Assembly: GCA_012845835.1 (NCBI GenBank)
Contig: JABAKD010000013.1
Span: 10,357,128 to 10,421,127, forward strand
DNA from: Undaria pinnatifida
Lineage: Eukaryota; Sar; Phaeophyceae; Laminariales; Alariaceae
Direction: 5' to 3'
DNA: 64,000 nucleotides
The notes under the pieces are model-generated. The model had not been told where the DNA came from, did no database searches, and was given only the letters and a program-made list of their open reading frames with translations. Below are positions 50,701-62,800 of this stretch, one piece after another. Made by a program: the position numbers and the translations under genes. Each line of letters begins with the position of its first letter. The stretch's first letter is position 1.

Positions 50701-53700
50701 GGACGTGTACGGCCTTATTCCCCCCTGCCCCCGAGCTTCGAGTCCCCACCGGGGCGACTCGGCTCGCGTTGGGCGTGGCCTGCACTCCGGCCAGGAACCC
50801 ACCCGCCGAAAGGATAACACCCCATCCGGACCTCGGAGGGAAAACTTGAAAACAGGTGTGAAAGGTTGAAAAATGCCACAAATGTCGCATTTAGGTTGCG
50901 ACGCCTGAGTTCCCAAACTGGACAAGAGAAAACGCAAGCTGCGGCATTGAGAGAAGGGGAAAGGAAAAAAAAAAAAAGCGGCGCCTGCTACGGTACGAGC
51001 ATACACGAAGTATTACATGGCATTTTTTTTTACCATTTTTTTTCTTGTTTTTCTGGTTTTATGGATGCTCCCCGACCCCGCATACCTGGTCATTTGTGTC
51101 CAGAACATTTTTCCAAGTCTTTGTCTAGGCCATGGGATTAATTGCTCATCGGGTCAAAAGCACGCACGTTTTTTTTAATCGAACACAGGTCTTGGTGGAG
51201 GTAGACAACTCTCCAAGCGAGGTGCCTCGAGAGATGTACGTGCGCCCGTGCCGCAGGATGTTGTCAAGTGCGGGTGTGATTTTATCGTGCCGCAAGCAGA
51301 GAGGCTTCTTTCTGTACGCTCACCTTAGCTCGTGTTTTACGATCGCCATCATCTCCTCCTCATCCATGCTGTCGCCTGTCTCCCCCCCGCTATCCTCCTC
51401 GCTGTCTTCCTCGCTATCCGAGCTTTCGCTTTCTTCCGCCTCCTCCCCCCCCTCCTCCTCCTCCTCCTCCTCCTCCTCCTCCTCCTCCTCCCCCTCCTCC
51501 TCTTCCTCTTCCTCCTCCTTGGCGGCCAGTGTCAGTCGCTTTTTCTCCAGAGCCCTCTTCTCCTTTAGCTCCGCTATCTTTCGCTTCTTCTCCAAAGCCT
51601 GCAGCTTCTTCCTCTCCGCCATCTTGCGTTTTCTCTCCAGCTCCTTCTCTTTCTTCCTCTTCGCCAACCGTCGCGCTTTCTCCAAGGCCTGCCGCTTCAT
51701 TTTTGCCTCCCTCAGCCGCGCTTTCTCCAAATCTGCCCTCTCCTTCTCCTCCGCTTTCCGTTGCTTTCTCTTCAAAGCTTCCTCCAGCAGCCGCTCCGTT
51801 CTCCTTACCCTTTCCTCCTGCCGCTGTTTCTCCTTCAGCTTTTTCGCACGAATCCGCTCCTGTCTCGCCCTTTTCTCCGCCTCGGGGCGCGTGACCGCGT
51901 CGTGGTATGCCTTATCCTTCTTGCGCTTCCAGACGGTAGCCGCGCTCTTCAGCTTAGGATTTTCGTCCACAAATCTGGGGAGCTGCTCAAGGGGGGGAGG
52001 CGGGGGGGAGGGGGGGGTCGGTCAGTAACAGCGGCGGAGACGCCTGCTACGATATAGGTAGAAATTTGTGGCCAATTTGTTTTTTCTGAATTGCGGGGTT
52101 ACGCCTTATAACCCAATATCGCCGGAATTTCTTTCTCTTTTCTTTTTTTCTTGTATTTTTTTTTGTATATACCTACAGCAGTATCGGCCATGATACTATC
52201 AGTGCTCATCGGGGTTGCACTTTTGCGTTGTTATCAAAACCAGGTTGTGGAACCATTGGGTATAGATAGATGCTCCTCAAGTGGGGACGCCTCCGAAAAA
52301 AAGTGGCGCACCTTTCGGGCATAGGCCTCACCTGAGGGGCTCTTTACTCGACCCGCGAGCTTTCAAACCTCCTGGCCCGACCTGCAGACCGCGTCATGCA
52401 TGACCCGCAAAAAGCCCTGCTAATTTTTTCCTGTTAGACTGACACCAAACTTGTAGGTTTCAATGTGGAAGAAGCCTGGTACAATAGGGACTCAGCCTAA
52501 TTTGCTCATAATCCTCGTTTGAGGAGGTCCATAACGACCGCCCCCGCCCCCCCCCCGAAAAAAAAGCCTGACTACGGCCGAAATCCCATGGCCTAGGCAT
52601 ACAAGGAACGAGTTATTAAAAAATCCAACGGGCGTTGGGTAGTCCCCTAGTTGGGAGAACTGTGAGTCGGCACGACTTCAGTCGCCAACTAGATACTAGT
52701 CGGACTAATAGCTAGTCGTTCTACGGGCGTGCCGATTATCCACTTATTGGGTTCCCATACTCGTAGGAAGGACTGCTTAATGCGGAACGTGTTTTTTCCT
52801 TTTTTGGGAGGGCCTCCGTTGGCCGAGGGGGGCTGATTTGGCTGACCGTCAACCGGTTTCGCCGGCCCCGACATGACAACTGAGTCATTCCAGTTGGCTA
52901 GCGCGGCACCTACCGACTAGCTTTTTGTCGTGAAATCCTGTCGACACACAGCTCTACTATCAATAGTTGGGGAGTTGCACACCGGTGGGAAATAGTAGCA
53001 CGCCCCAAAAAGCGTTGTCTCTATCGTGGAACGGGCCGGAACACTCATTCGGTCCTGCGCCTTTGACGGCGCGCACGTTTTCTCCACTGCTCGATAGACG
53101 CGCGCATGCTGCCGTAGACGTGCACCATCCATTGCTGTTTTCTGCGGCTCCTAACCAATTGAGGAGCTGTGCACGCCTCGCCCAAAGACAGATTTTCAGA
53201 AAAACAAAAGTTCAACTAGGTGAACAATCCCACGGCCTATTAATAGATATACAACAACAACAACAACAGAATCAAAAACCAAAATTGCAATCATTCATAC
53301 GACGTCTGTAAGATTGAGGTTTTTAAGCCATGTTTTTTCCCCCCCCAGCAAAAGGGTCTTTTGGCTTGAGGAATCTCGAGGAGCATCTTACGCCTCCACC
53401 CAAAATCCGATTTTGAGAAAACTGACAGCAAGTTCAACCCCTCGAACAGAACGTGGGCTACAGGTTAACAAACATACCATTTGCCAAACAAAAAAAAAAG
53501 CGAAATGTCGACGATCTTGGGTTGAGGAGCCCCGTCGTTTCAGAAATTGGTTTAGCCAAAATAATTGTAACCTCTATTGCAGCGCGCGTGGACGTGTGTA
53601 CTGCTACCTTTGGTGCGAAAAAGGCGGGGTCTATAACAACAAACAAAATGATTCGTTCCACAAGAGTACTTTTCCAACAGCAGGAACAGCGAAAAACATG

Positions 53701-53802
53701 GGTACAACAAAAAACAAAAACACAACGACCACTAGTAGTTTCAGTAGTAGTATTAATAGTAGTAGTAGCAGTAGTAGCAGTAGTAGTACTAGTAGTAGTA
53801 GC

Positions 53803-53834
<32 letters not shown>

Positions 53835-56800
53835 CAGCAGCAGTAGCAGTAGTAGTAGTAGTAGCAGTAGTAACAGTAGCAGTAGTAACAGCAGTCTTCA
53901 GCTGTGAGCTCGATAAAATTCAGGGTCGATACTCATCTCTGCAAGCTGCGTGATACGCCGGCAGCTCGTTTTCACAGATGTATTATTCCTCGAATGTACG
54001 TACATATGATTCCTATGGGTGTTGCCACGGGGTGAACATCAACGGCAAAATATTCAATATTATCGATAATAATGGCATACGCAAACCCTTCCCGGAGCAT
54101 GCGTTCACTCCCAACACACAAGTACAACATCAGGAATACGGGTTGCCGGCCCCGGTTCGCGCACGGTTCGCGCATCCATACGAGATTCTCGAAACAACAG
54201 CGGTTCTTGAAGTTTTCGCAACAGCCCCTATATGGAAACGCCTCCATCATTATGTTGGAAACCCCTCGTTCGTGTATATTCTCACAAGAGGGATGATACA
54301 TATATCCGAGAAGGATTTATAGTTTCCGCGCACAGATTGAGTTGCCCCGGCCGTTTTCCCCCCTCTCCCCCCCCCCCCCCCCCCCGCTCCCTCTTGTTCA
54401 AACCCAGGCCCCCACACTCTTAAAAACTCCGCCCTCCCCTCACCGGTTATACGACTTACAGGATACACTTGATAAACTGATGCATTTCGTTCCACAGCTG
54501 TCAGATTTTGTCCCCCTCAAAGACGGGGTTTATAGTTTCCGCGCACAGACTGACCAACATCACCCTGTTGATCCTGGTACAAGCTACACTGTGGGTTCCA
54601 CGGGGAGTCGCCGACCTAAATCCGTATTAATGAGGACACACGCCCAGCAATATGCGCGATCGGACTATCACACAAAACAGCTTGCAAAAATGGGTTACGA
54701 CAAAATCCTCGATCTCACAGCTGGAAGAGTGTATTTTTATTTTTGTAATGTATCCCACCCCTGCCGCACGTATTAGTGGAAGCGGTTCTTGAATGAGGTT
54801 TCTCAAAATGGCTAATTTTTTTTTTCCGTTTTTTTTTTTCAGGTATGTTCCCACTCTAATTGGCGGCAAACACGCATCCGTGCTAAGTAGACCGACCTCT
54901 TTATCACGGACAGCTCGACAAAAGAGTTGAGCGACCGACCTTCCAAGAGAGTTCACAGGTCACGCCGTGTCTTTTCATTCAAAATATATATATATACAGG
55001 CGTGCCCTCGCTCACATCGCTTTGCTCGACGGGGAGGTCTCCCTTGCCGGGCCCGACCACTTTAAACTCGCCCGAAACTTTCACGTAACTCCAGTCCTGC
55101 TCATCCTGCAAGAATTCCCACGCTTCGCGCTGACGGAGAGTGTATTCCTTGGCCGGCCCCGACAGCCTCCTCGCCACCCGCCTTCCTCCCGCCTTCCATT
55201 CCGTACCACCAACATCACCACCTTCGCCGCCGCCGCTTGTTGTGCCGTCGCTTGCTGCGCCGCTCCAGCGCCGCGCTTGACGACCACCTCCTTCGCCGCC
55301 GCCGCTAGTTGTGCCGTCGCTCATGGCACCGCCCCCGCGCCGCGCTCGACCACCACCGCCTTCGCCGCCGCAGCCACCGCTTGTTGTCCCGTCGCTTGTT
55401 GCACCGCTCCAGCGCCGCGCTCGACCACCACCACCTTCGCCGCCGCCGCTTGTTGTGCCGTCGCTTGAAGCGCTGTGTTCGTCATTCCACTGCTTGTACT
55501 CGGCCATCAGGTCGGGACGTTCGGCGACGAATTGAGGCAGCTGCGAGGTATCATAGCAGGGGCAGCGGCGGGGAGCGAGCGAGTGAAAAGTCGGGTGAAT
55601 CAAAAGTCGCGCACGGGGGGAGCGGGGCGGAGCATTCTTCGCAGCGGAACGGCAAAAAGACGTCCGCCGCGCCGCTTGCGCTTTGGAAGTGAGGTTGCAT
55701 GTTTTCGACGGCGTCTCCGGGCGGGACGGGAGGTGGCGTTTTAGACAGAGGGAGAGACAGAGAGAGAATGAGCGAGACAGAGACAGACCGAGAGGCAGAA
55801 TGCAACAACAGTAGAATAAAAGAACGACGTATGACCATCGCAAATACCAACACCGCCCTCACCCCCACCACCCCCACCATCCAAATAAACGCTGCGATTT
55901 CTATAAAAAACCCGACAAACACACTCAGCTGTGAGACCGAGGATTTCGTCTCACAAAAATCATCTTAGCAAGCTGCGCGTGATATTTTGAGTACTGTCGT
56001 TGCACCTGCTACGGGGTGTAAGCACCTGTCCCCATGAAGGATACAGGCGGTGCTTTTCACGGGTAATGGCCCGAACCGCTGCTCGGGTCAGGAGGCTGTA
56101 AAACAAATCCCGCAGGTCGAGTATGGTCGGGTCAGGAGGTGGGCAAAATATCATGGGTGGGTCGGGAGGGTTTGTAATGTCATGTGTCGCGTCGGGTTAA
56201 CCCGATCCGGTTTGTAATGTCATGTGTCGTGTCGGGTCAACCCGACCCGACCCGATCCGACCCGACCCGACCCGACCCGACCCGACCCGACCCGACCCGA
56301 CCCGACCCGACCCGATCTGATCCGAGACAAGTGACCCGAGTCGTCAACAACCCTGGGTACATGGCAGTTTTCTCACATCGATTTGCAGCATCGGGGCGTC
56401 TCCCCCACCGGGCCCGTCTACTTTAAACTCGCCGCCGTGATTGACGTACTTCCAGCCCTTCTTATTCTCCAAGAATTTCCACGCTTCATGCTGCCTGAGA
56501 GGGTATGTCTTGGCCGGCCCTGACTGCCTCCTCGTCATCCGCCCCCCTGCCGCCTTCCTGTCTGTACCACCATCACTACCACCACCTTCGCCGCCGCCGC
56601 TTGTTGCGCCAAAGCTTGTTGCGCCATCGCTTGTTGCACGGTCGCTTGTTGCGTTGTCGCTTGTTGCGCTGCCGCTTGTTGCGCAGCTTGTTATCGCGCC
56701 GCCTCTTTTTTCGCCGCCTCTTTTTGCGCCGCCTCTTTTTGTACCGCCACCACGCCCCTCGCCACCACCGTGGCGGTCACGACTACGACCGCCGCCGCCG

Positions 56801-59800
56801 CCGCCGCCCATGATATCGTGGTCATTATCACTTTCCCACTCCTTGTACTCTTGCATCAGGTCGGGATTGTCGGCGATGAATTGAGGCAGCTGCCGGGGTA
56901 GAGGGGATAGTGAAGGGTAGCGAGCGAGTGGAAAGTCGGGTGAACAGAACGGCGCGCGCGCGGGAGCGGAGTGGAGCGGAGTGGGGTGTTGGAGCAGTTC
57001 TTGTTGCTGAACGGCAAGAAGGCACGCGCCGGACCGCTTGCGCTTTGGAAGGGAGATTTCTTGTTTTCGAGGAGCTTCTTGGGACACAGAGACGAAAAGC
57101 CAAAGAGGGAGGAAGAGACGGGGGGAGGGAGGGAGGGAGAGGGAGCAAGGGAGGGAGGGAGAGAGGGAGAGGGGGAAAGGAGAAAAGAGAGAAACCAGCC
57201 GATTTTTTCGCGCGTTTCCCTTCCCTGCTTCACCGCCGCCGCTTAGGGTAACATCCAGACGGGTATCATTTCCTTGTTTTTAGCCTCTTGTGCTGGTTAA
57301 AAAGTACAAAAAACAAGGTTTCGTACCGATTTTTCCCCCAAAATAATAAGCTCATTTTGCTTCAAAAAAATTAGCCCAGTTATGTTATACTACTTTGCTG
57401 ACTACAAAAAGCAGCAAAAAAAACAATGTTACCATCTGTTCCGCCGACAAGGTGCTTGTCATGCCCGGAAAAAAAAAGAATGCCCAATTAAAACTGCTAG
57501 CTATTAATAGCTCAGTGGTTATGGTGTATATCTACAACACTTTTATGCTCCTGATAACGCCCAACTCCATGCCAAAATAACGGCAGGATGGACATAACAA
57601 GGAAGTAACGCTACCGCACTCCGATCTCCTTCGCCCTCAGCGCGCCCGCCCTCACCTGCTCTGCTTTGACGATGGGGCTACCCTCGTCGGGGCCTTTCAT
57701 ATCCCACTGTCTAGCGTAGGTCCACCCCCTGGCTTGCAAGAACATCGCCACATATCCTTGGGGCGGCAGCGCGGGGCCGGGCGCGGAGCGCAACCTTGTT
57801 CTGGTCCTGGCCGCCATCGTCCTCCCCGGCGCCGCAGCGCCACCACCACAGCCACCGCCACCGCCACTGCCACCGCCACCACCCCTATCACCACCACCAC
57901 CACCACCACCACTGCCGCCATCATCGCTACCGCTACCGCTACCGCTACCACTACCACCGCCGCTCCCACCGCCGCCGCTGCCGTCGCTCCACTCGTTATC
58001 GTTCCCGCTGCCCGCACCATCGCCGTCTCTCTGAGGCAAAAACCTTTCATCTCTCTTGGCGGGCGAGGGGTAATAGTACGCGTGCCCCGGCGACTGTTCA
58101 CAAGTCATGGCCAAGCCCACGTGGGACAGGACATGGGAGGGACGGGGGGGGGGGAGCACGCGAGTGGGGTGGGTGGGCGGGAGAGCGAGCGAGCGAGAAA
58201 GCGCGTCAGCGTACCTAGATAGAGAAGGATATCGCCTAGGGTACGAAAGCGTAGAAAAACCAAGGTTTGCTCACGGGTTATGATTCAACCCGCGGGTCCG
58301 ATCAGGAGGTTTTCAAAGTCTCACGGGTCGGGTCGGGTCGGGTCGGTCAGGAGGCGTTCAAATCTCACGGGTCGGGTCAAGTCGGATCGGGTCGGGTCAA
58401 GAGGTTTTCGAAATATAGCGGTTCACGAGCTCTTGGTTCTGGCGCTCAACAAGAGGAGCTCTACAGCAGCATAACCTCAACTAAAGAACACGAGCTTTCG
58501 AAGAAAAAAATGTAAGCGCAACTCGATGAACAATAGCGGTAGGCAGGCGCATTGCCAAAAAACAAATACCGCACAGCACGCAAGAGCACCAAAACACACT
58601 CCCCACAGGACGTTTCGAATGTCAAAAGCCCTCGATTCTCTCTCGACAACGGGTAAGAAATGCAAAAAACGGCGAGCGACACGTCTATGAAGACGTATCT
58701 CGACGAAATCTTCCCAAAGAGCCGCCTTTGTCGCCGTGCGCGCCCCGCTCAAATTGGAGAAAAGACGGCCGTGAAAATCATCGCAGGGGGTGTGCTATCT
58801 ATCTTGCGTGTCGCACAGCTCCCTAACCCGCATGGAGCCCAGACATACAGCGGCCACAAAACGGCGATTGCCACATTTTTCAAGCGCCTACGAGTAGCAC
58901 GAGCGTGCAGCAGTACGAGTAGGATTATGCCGCGCCCGTTCTGTATGGCTAGACCCCTCCTTACATTTGTTGTACTTCGGACGCCAACGTTTTATCATCC
59001 CTCAATCAGCAGTACCCGATGCTGTAATCATCCATTTTCATTGGTCTTTTTTTTCCCTAAAGCTCGAAACGGTCAGTGGCTAATAGATATTACGTGCAGT
59101 CTATATAAGTGTTTGCCTTGTAACACCCCCTCGGAGGAACTCCAAGAGCCTCGAATTCTCTCAACGATGTGGGGAATGCAAACGGCAAGCGACGCGTCTA
59201 TGGAGAAACATCTCAATGACCCTTGTTCCCATATAAAGCCGCCACTTTTCGTGGTGTTAAGTATGCCCTCCTGGTTCTGGACAAAATCGGCTCTAGATTT
59301 CATCGCAGGGGGCGCTTTTTCCTACGTGCTTAGTTACGGTAGCGGCAAAACACATCGGGCGACCAGGATACTATGACGGAGTTCCTCCCTTGAGGCGTCC
59401 GTCCGGCCAGAAAAAAAGGTCCCAAATTACCGCAATATCTGTTGCCTAGTCGGTGAAAACCCGACGTGCTCCGTCCCGGCATCACGGTATAGGGATGCGA
59501 GGGTTGTATGGTCGTACAGACTGCCACGGCCACGCATGAGAGTGAGTATACTCCCCCCCCCTCCCCCCCTTACCACACAATATCTTCCTGGTCTGTGAAA
59601 ACCCGACGTGCTCCGTCCCAACATTGTGGGGATGCGAGGGTCTATGGGCATACGACCCCGGCCAACTACGTAATGAGTACATCCACTACCGTGACATGCC
59701 CCCCCCGGCATGCCTTGCTCACGAGCAGCCCAGATCACCTTGGGTGGTGACTCCCTTCTTTTAGCGAGTTTCCGTTTTCCTTTATCGGGTCGGCCAGACC

Positions 59801-62800
59801 TTGGGGCAGACCGGCCAGTAGCACGCCATTCCTTCCCCTTCTTCTCTTCCGCCTTCTGATCCTCTTCCTCCTCCTCCTCCTCCTCCTCCTCCTCCTCCTC
59901 CTCCTCCTCCTCCTCCTCCTCCTCCTCCTCCTCCTCCTCCTTCTCGTCGCCGTCTTCCCCCGATACATGATTTTCGTCGCTCGTTTCGTTCAGCCACGCG
60001 TTATACTCCGCAAGCAAGGCGGGGTTGCGCACGAGAAACCGCGGTAGCTGCAACAATGCAGAACGTGGGGCGTTTAACCCTTTTAGCAACGCACTCCCGT
60101 CATGGGGACATATCACTTGGAATTAGAGTGGCATCACTTTGGGAGGTGGCAAAGGAAAAAAAAAGAAGCAAGCACGCTATCAACAACGAACACACGAACA
60201 GGCAGAACAGACGAGAAACCACCTGGAGAGGCGCGGTGTCGGCGGCGGCAGCAGCATCACACACAGGGGGCTACGAGGCAACGCCAACGACGACGACGCC
60301 AATGACAGTATATAACGACGACAACGAAAACAACAACAACAACAACAACAACAAAAACAACAACAACAACCACAACAACAACAAAAACAACCACGTCAAA
60401 AACGACAACAACAACAACGACAACAACCACGTCAAAACGACGACGAACACAAACAGCAAACAACGATAAACAACACTACCAACAACATCAACACCACCAT
60501 CACCAACAACGCCACCACCGCCACCACCAAAACCCAACACCAACACCAAACAACAGCAGCAGCAGCCCGCCCGCCCGTTTTCTCACCTGGTCCTGACTCA
60601 TTTTAATTTTCCCATCGGGCGAGGCCACCTCATAAAGGTCACAAGAGTTGGAGCAGGAGTAGTAAAAGCCTTGTGTCTCCTGCATGAAACTCCACACTTC
60701 AGGCAGGGGGGGGAACTTGCTAAGCTGCTTCGCCGTGAGACGTTTAGGACGGCACGCGAAGGAATCCTCCTCTAAGGCAGTGTACGCGAGGTTGACCTTC
60801 CCTCTTCCCGTTTTACCTTCCTCTTCCTCGGCGTCTCCCACATCTCCCCTCCCCTTCCCCTTTTCTTTCCCCTTTTCCTTTCGTTTCCTCTTCTCCTTCC
60901 CTGTCCCTCTCCCGTCCCTTTTCCATTTCCCTCTCCCTTTCCCTCCTTCTTCGTCGCTACCTCCCGCCCCCCCCACCTTCGCCACGAGTGCCACCACTGC
61001 CGCCACCACCGATACCACCACCCGGCCCACCGCCCACGCCTCGGCCACGACCCCGTCCACCGCTGTCCGCCTTAACCTTGCCCGCACCACCACGGGCTTC
61101 GCTCTCGCCCGCCTCGCCGGTGGTTCCAGACGGGCCTTCTCCCTGCCTCAAGGACTCTGTCGCCAAACTCGCCTCCGCCGCTGTCACCGCCGCCGTCATC
61201 GCCACCGCTTCCGCCGCCCCCGCCATCGTTGCGCGTACGCCGGCCGGTCCCACCGCTGCTACTGTCGGCTCTACTTCAACGCCTTCCTCCAGCTGGGTCG
61301 CCCCGTAATCTTCGCTCTCGTCGAAAAAACAAGGATCACGCTCTCCGCCGTCGTCCTCGTTCTGCTGAGTAAAATTGTCCTCCTTCTCAACTCCATCCTC
61401 TTGCTCCCCTTCCCTCCCTTTATCTTGAGTGTAATTCTCCTCCTCGTAACCCTCTTCCCCCTCCTCTCCCTCCTCCTCCCTCCCTTCCGCCTCTCCATCC
61501 TCCTCCTCATCTGCAGAGTTCTCCTGCTTCTCAACCTCCGTCTCCTCCGCTTCCTCCTCTATACCCAACTCCTCCTCCTGCTTATGAACTTCCTCTTGCG
61601 TCATATACTTAAGGTCATGCTCTGTGCCCCTCCAATGAGGATTGGCATCAGACCCCCCCCCCCCCCCCCCTCCCCCTCCTCCTCCTCCTCCTCCTCCACT
61701 TTTTCCTCCCCCTCTCCCCCCCCTTCCCTCCCCTCCTCCTCCAGCAATCGAGAGAGCTGCCGCTTTTTCTGCGGGCCCTGGAGAGGGGCCCGTAGACAAG
61801 CTAGCAGGGAGAAGGTGAGTGTTTTTGGGGGTGATCGGGGTCCAATTGTTGTGTTCGTACGCCCTGATGAGCCAGCTCTTCGACTTCACGTACTTGACCA
61901 CCTGGGCAGGCGTGCATGCACAAGGGGGGGGGGGGGATGTACTCATTATCATGCATGGCCGTAGTCGTATGACCATATGGTATAGACCCTCACATCCCTA
62001 ATAATGGTGGGATGGAGCATGTCGGGTTTTCACCGACCAGGTAGGCATTGCTTGCACCAAGCACGAAGCGCCGCGAGGTGTCCGGCGAGTCGTACGAGGG
62101 ACGAGCTGCGTCCTACTAAGAACCACTTGTGAGGCGGACTTCAACACCTCGTGCGTGCTTTCTTGCACATGGATGACAGCGTCGAACGACTTGCTTTTTT
62201 TTCCAGCCGTGCCACTTCCGGAGACAGCAATGGATACACGAACGATATGTAAACGATGTTTCGTGGGTGCTTGACCATATGCACACTACGTTTATACGAT
62301 CATCCTCCTTGCGCGGCATCAAGGTTCTCCACCTCGCACAATACGAGCGAACTCGACCACCGCCTCGGTTACCTCCCCAACAAACAGCAAAACGAGAGGC
62401 GGACCGCCGTTACGGTAGGGGGGTGGGTCCCTTTTCAAGGGCCTCTTTTTGAAGTGGCTCGGGGGTCACTCGCGCGAGTGACCCCCCATTTCTTTGCAGT
62501 CCTAAGCTTTTGCGCTGTTTTAAAGGTTGCGAAACGAAAATCCGCTCTTGGAACGGTTAGCTACGCGCCGCGCGAAAACAAATCGCCAAAACTATTTTCG
62601 CCACTGAGGCACAGAATCACTCGGGCGAGCGGCTCAAACCCGACAATGAAAGAAGGGGGGAGCCCCCCCACCGCAATTTTGGTCGGCGTATGGAGACACA
62701 GTGCGACGATGTCTCCCGTAGACGCCCACCATCACATCACAAAAACTTCGCGGCCCGCCGCCACCGCCCCCCCCGGCGCCGCCGCCGTCGTAGCCGCCAC

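Noticed and set aside
50520-50890. A - strand frame with GWGVILSAGG that might be another module copy
   Set aside because: It lacks the module's conserved residues after the GW and has no matching splice phase.
60684-61964. A 426-codon + strand frame
   Set aside because: It is antisense to the module exon 61901-60587, which has module and splice evidence. The + strand frame is Pro/Leu/Ser-rich shadow sequence.
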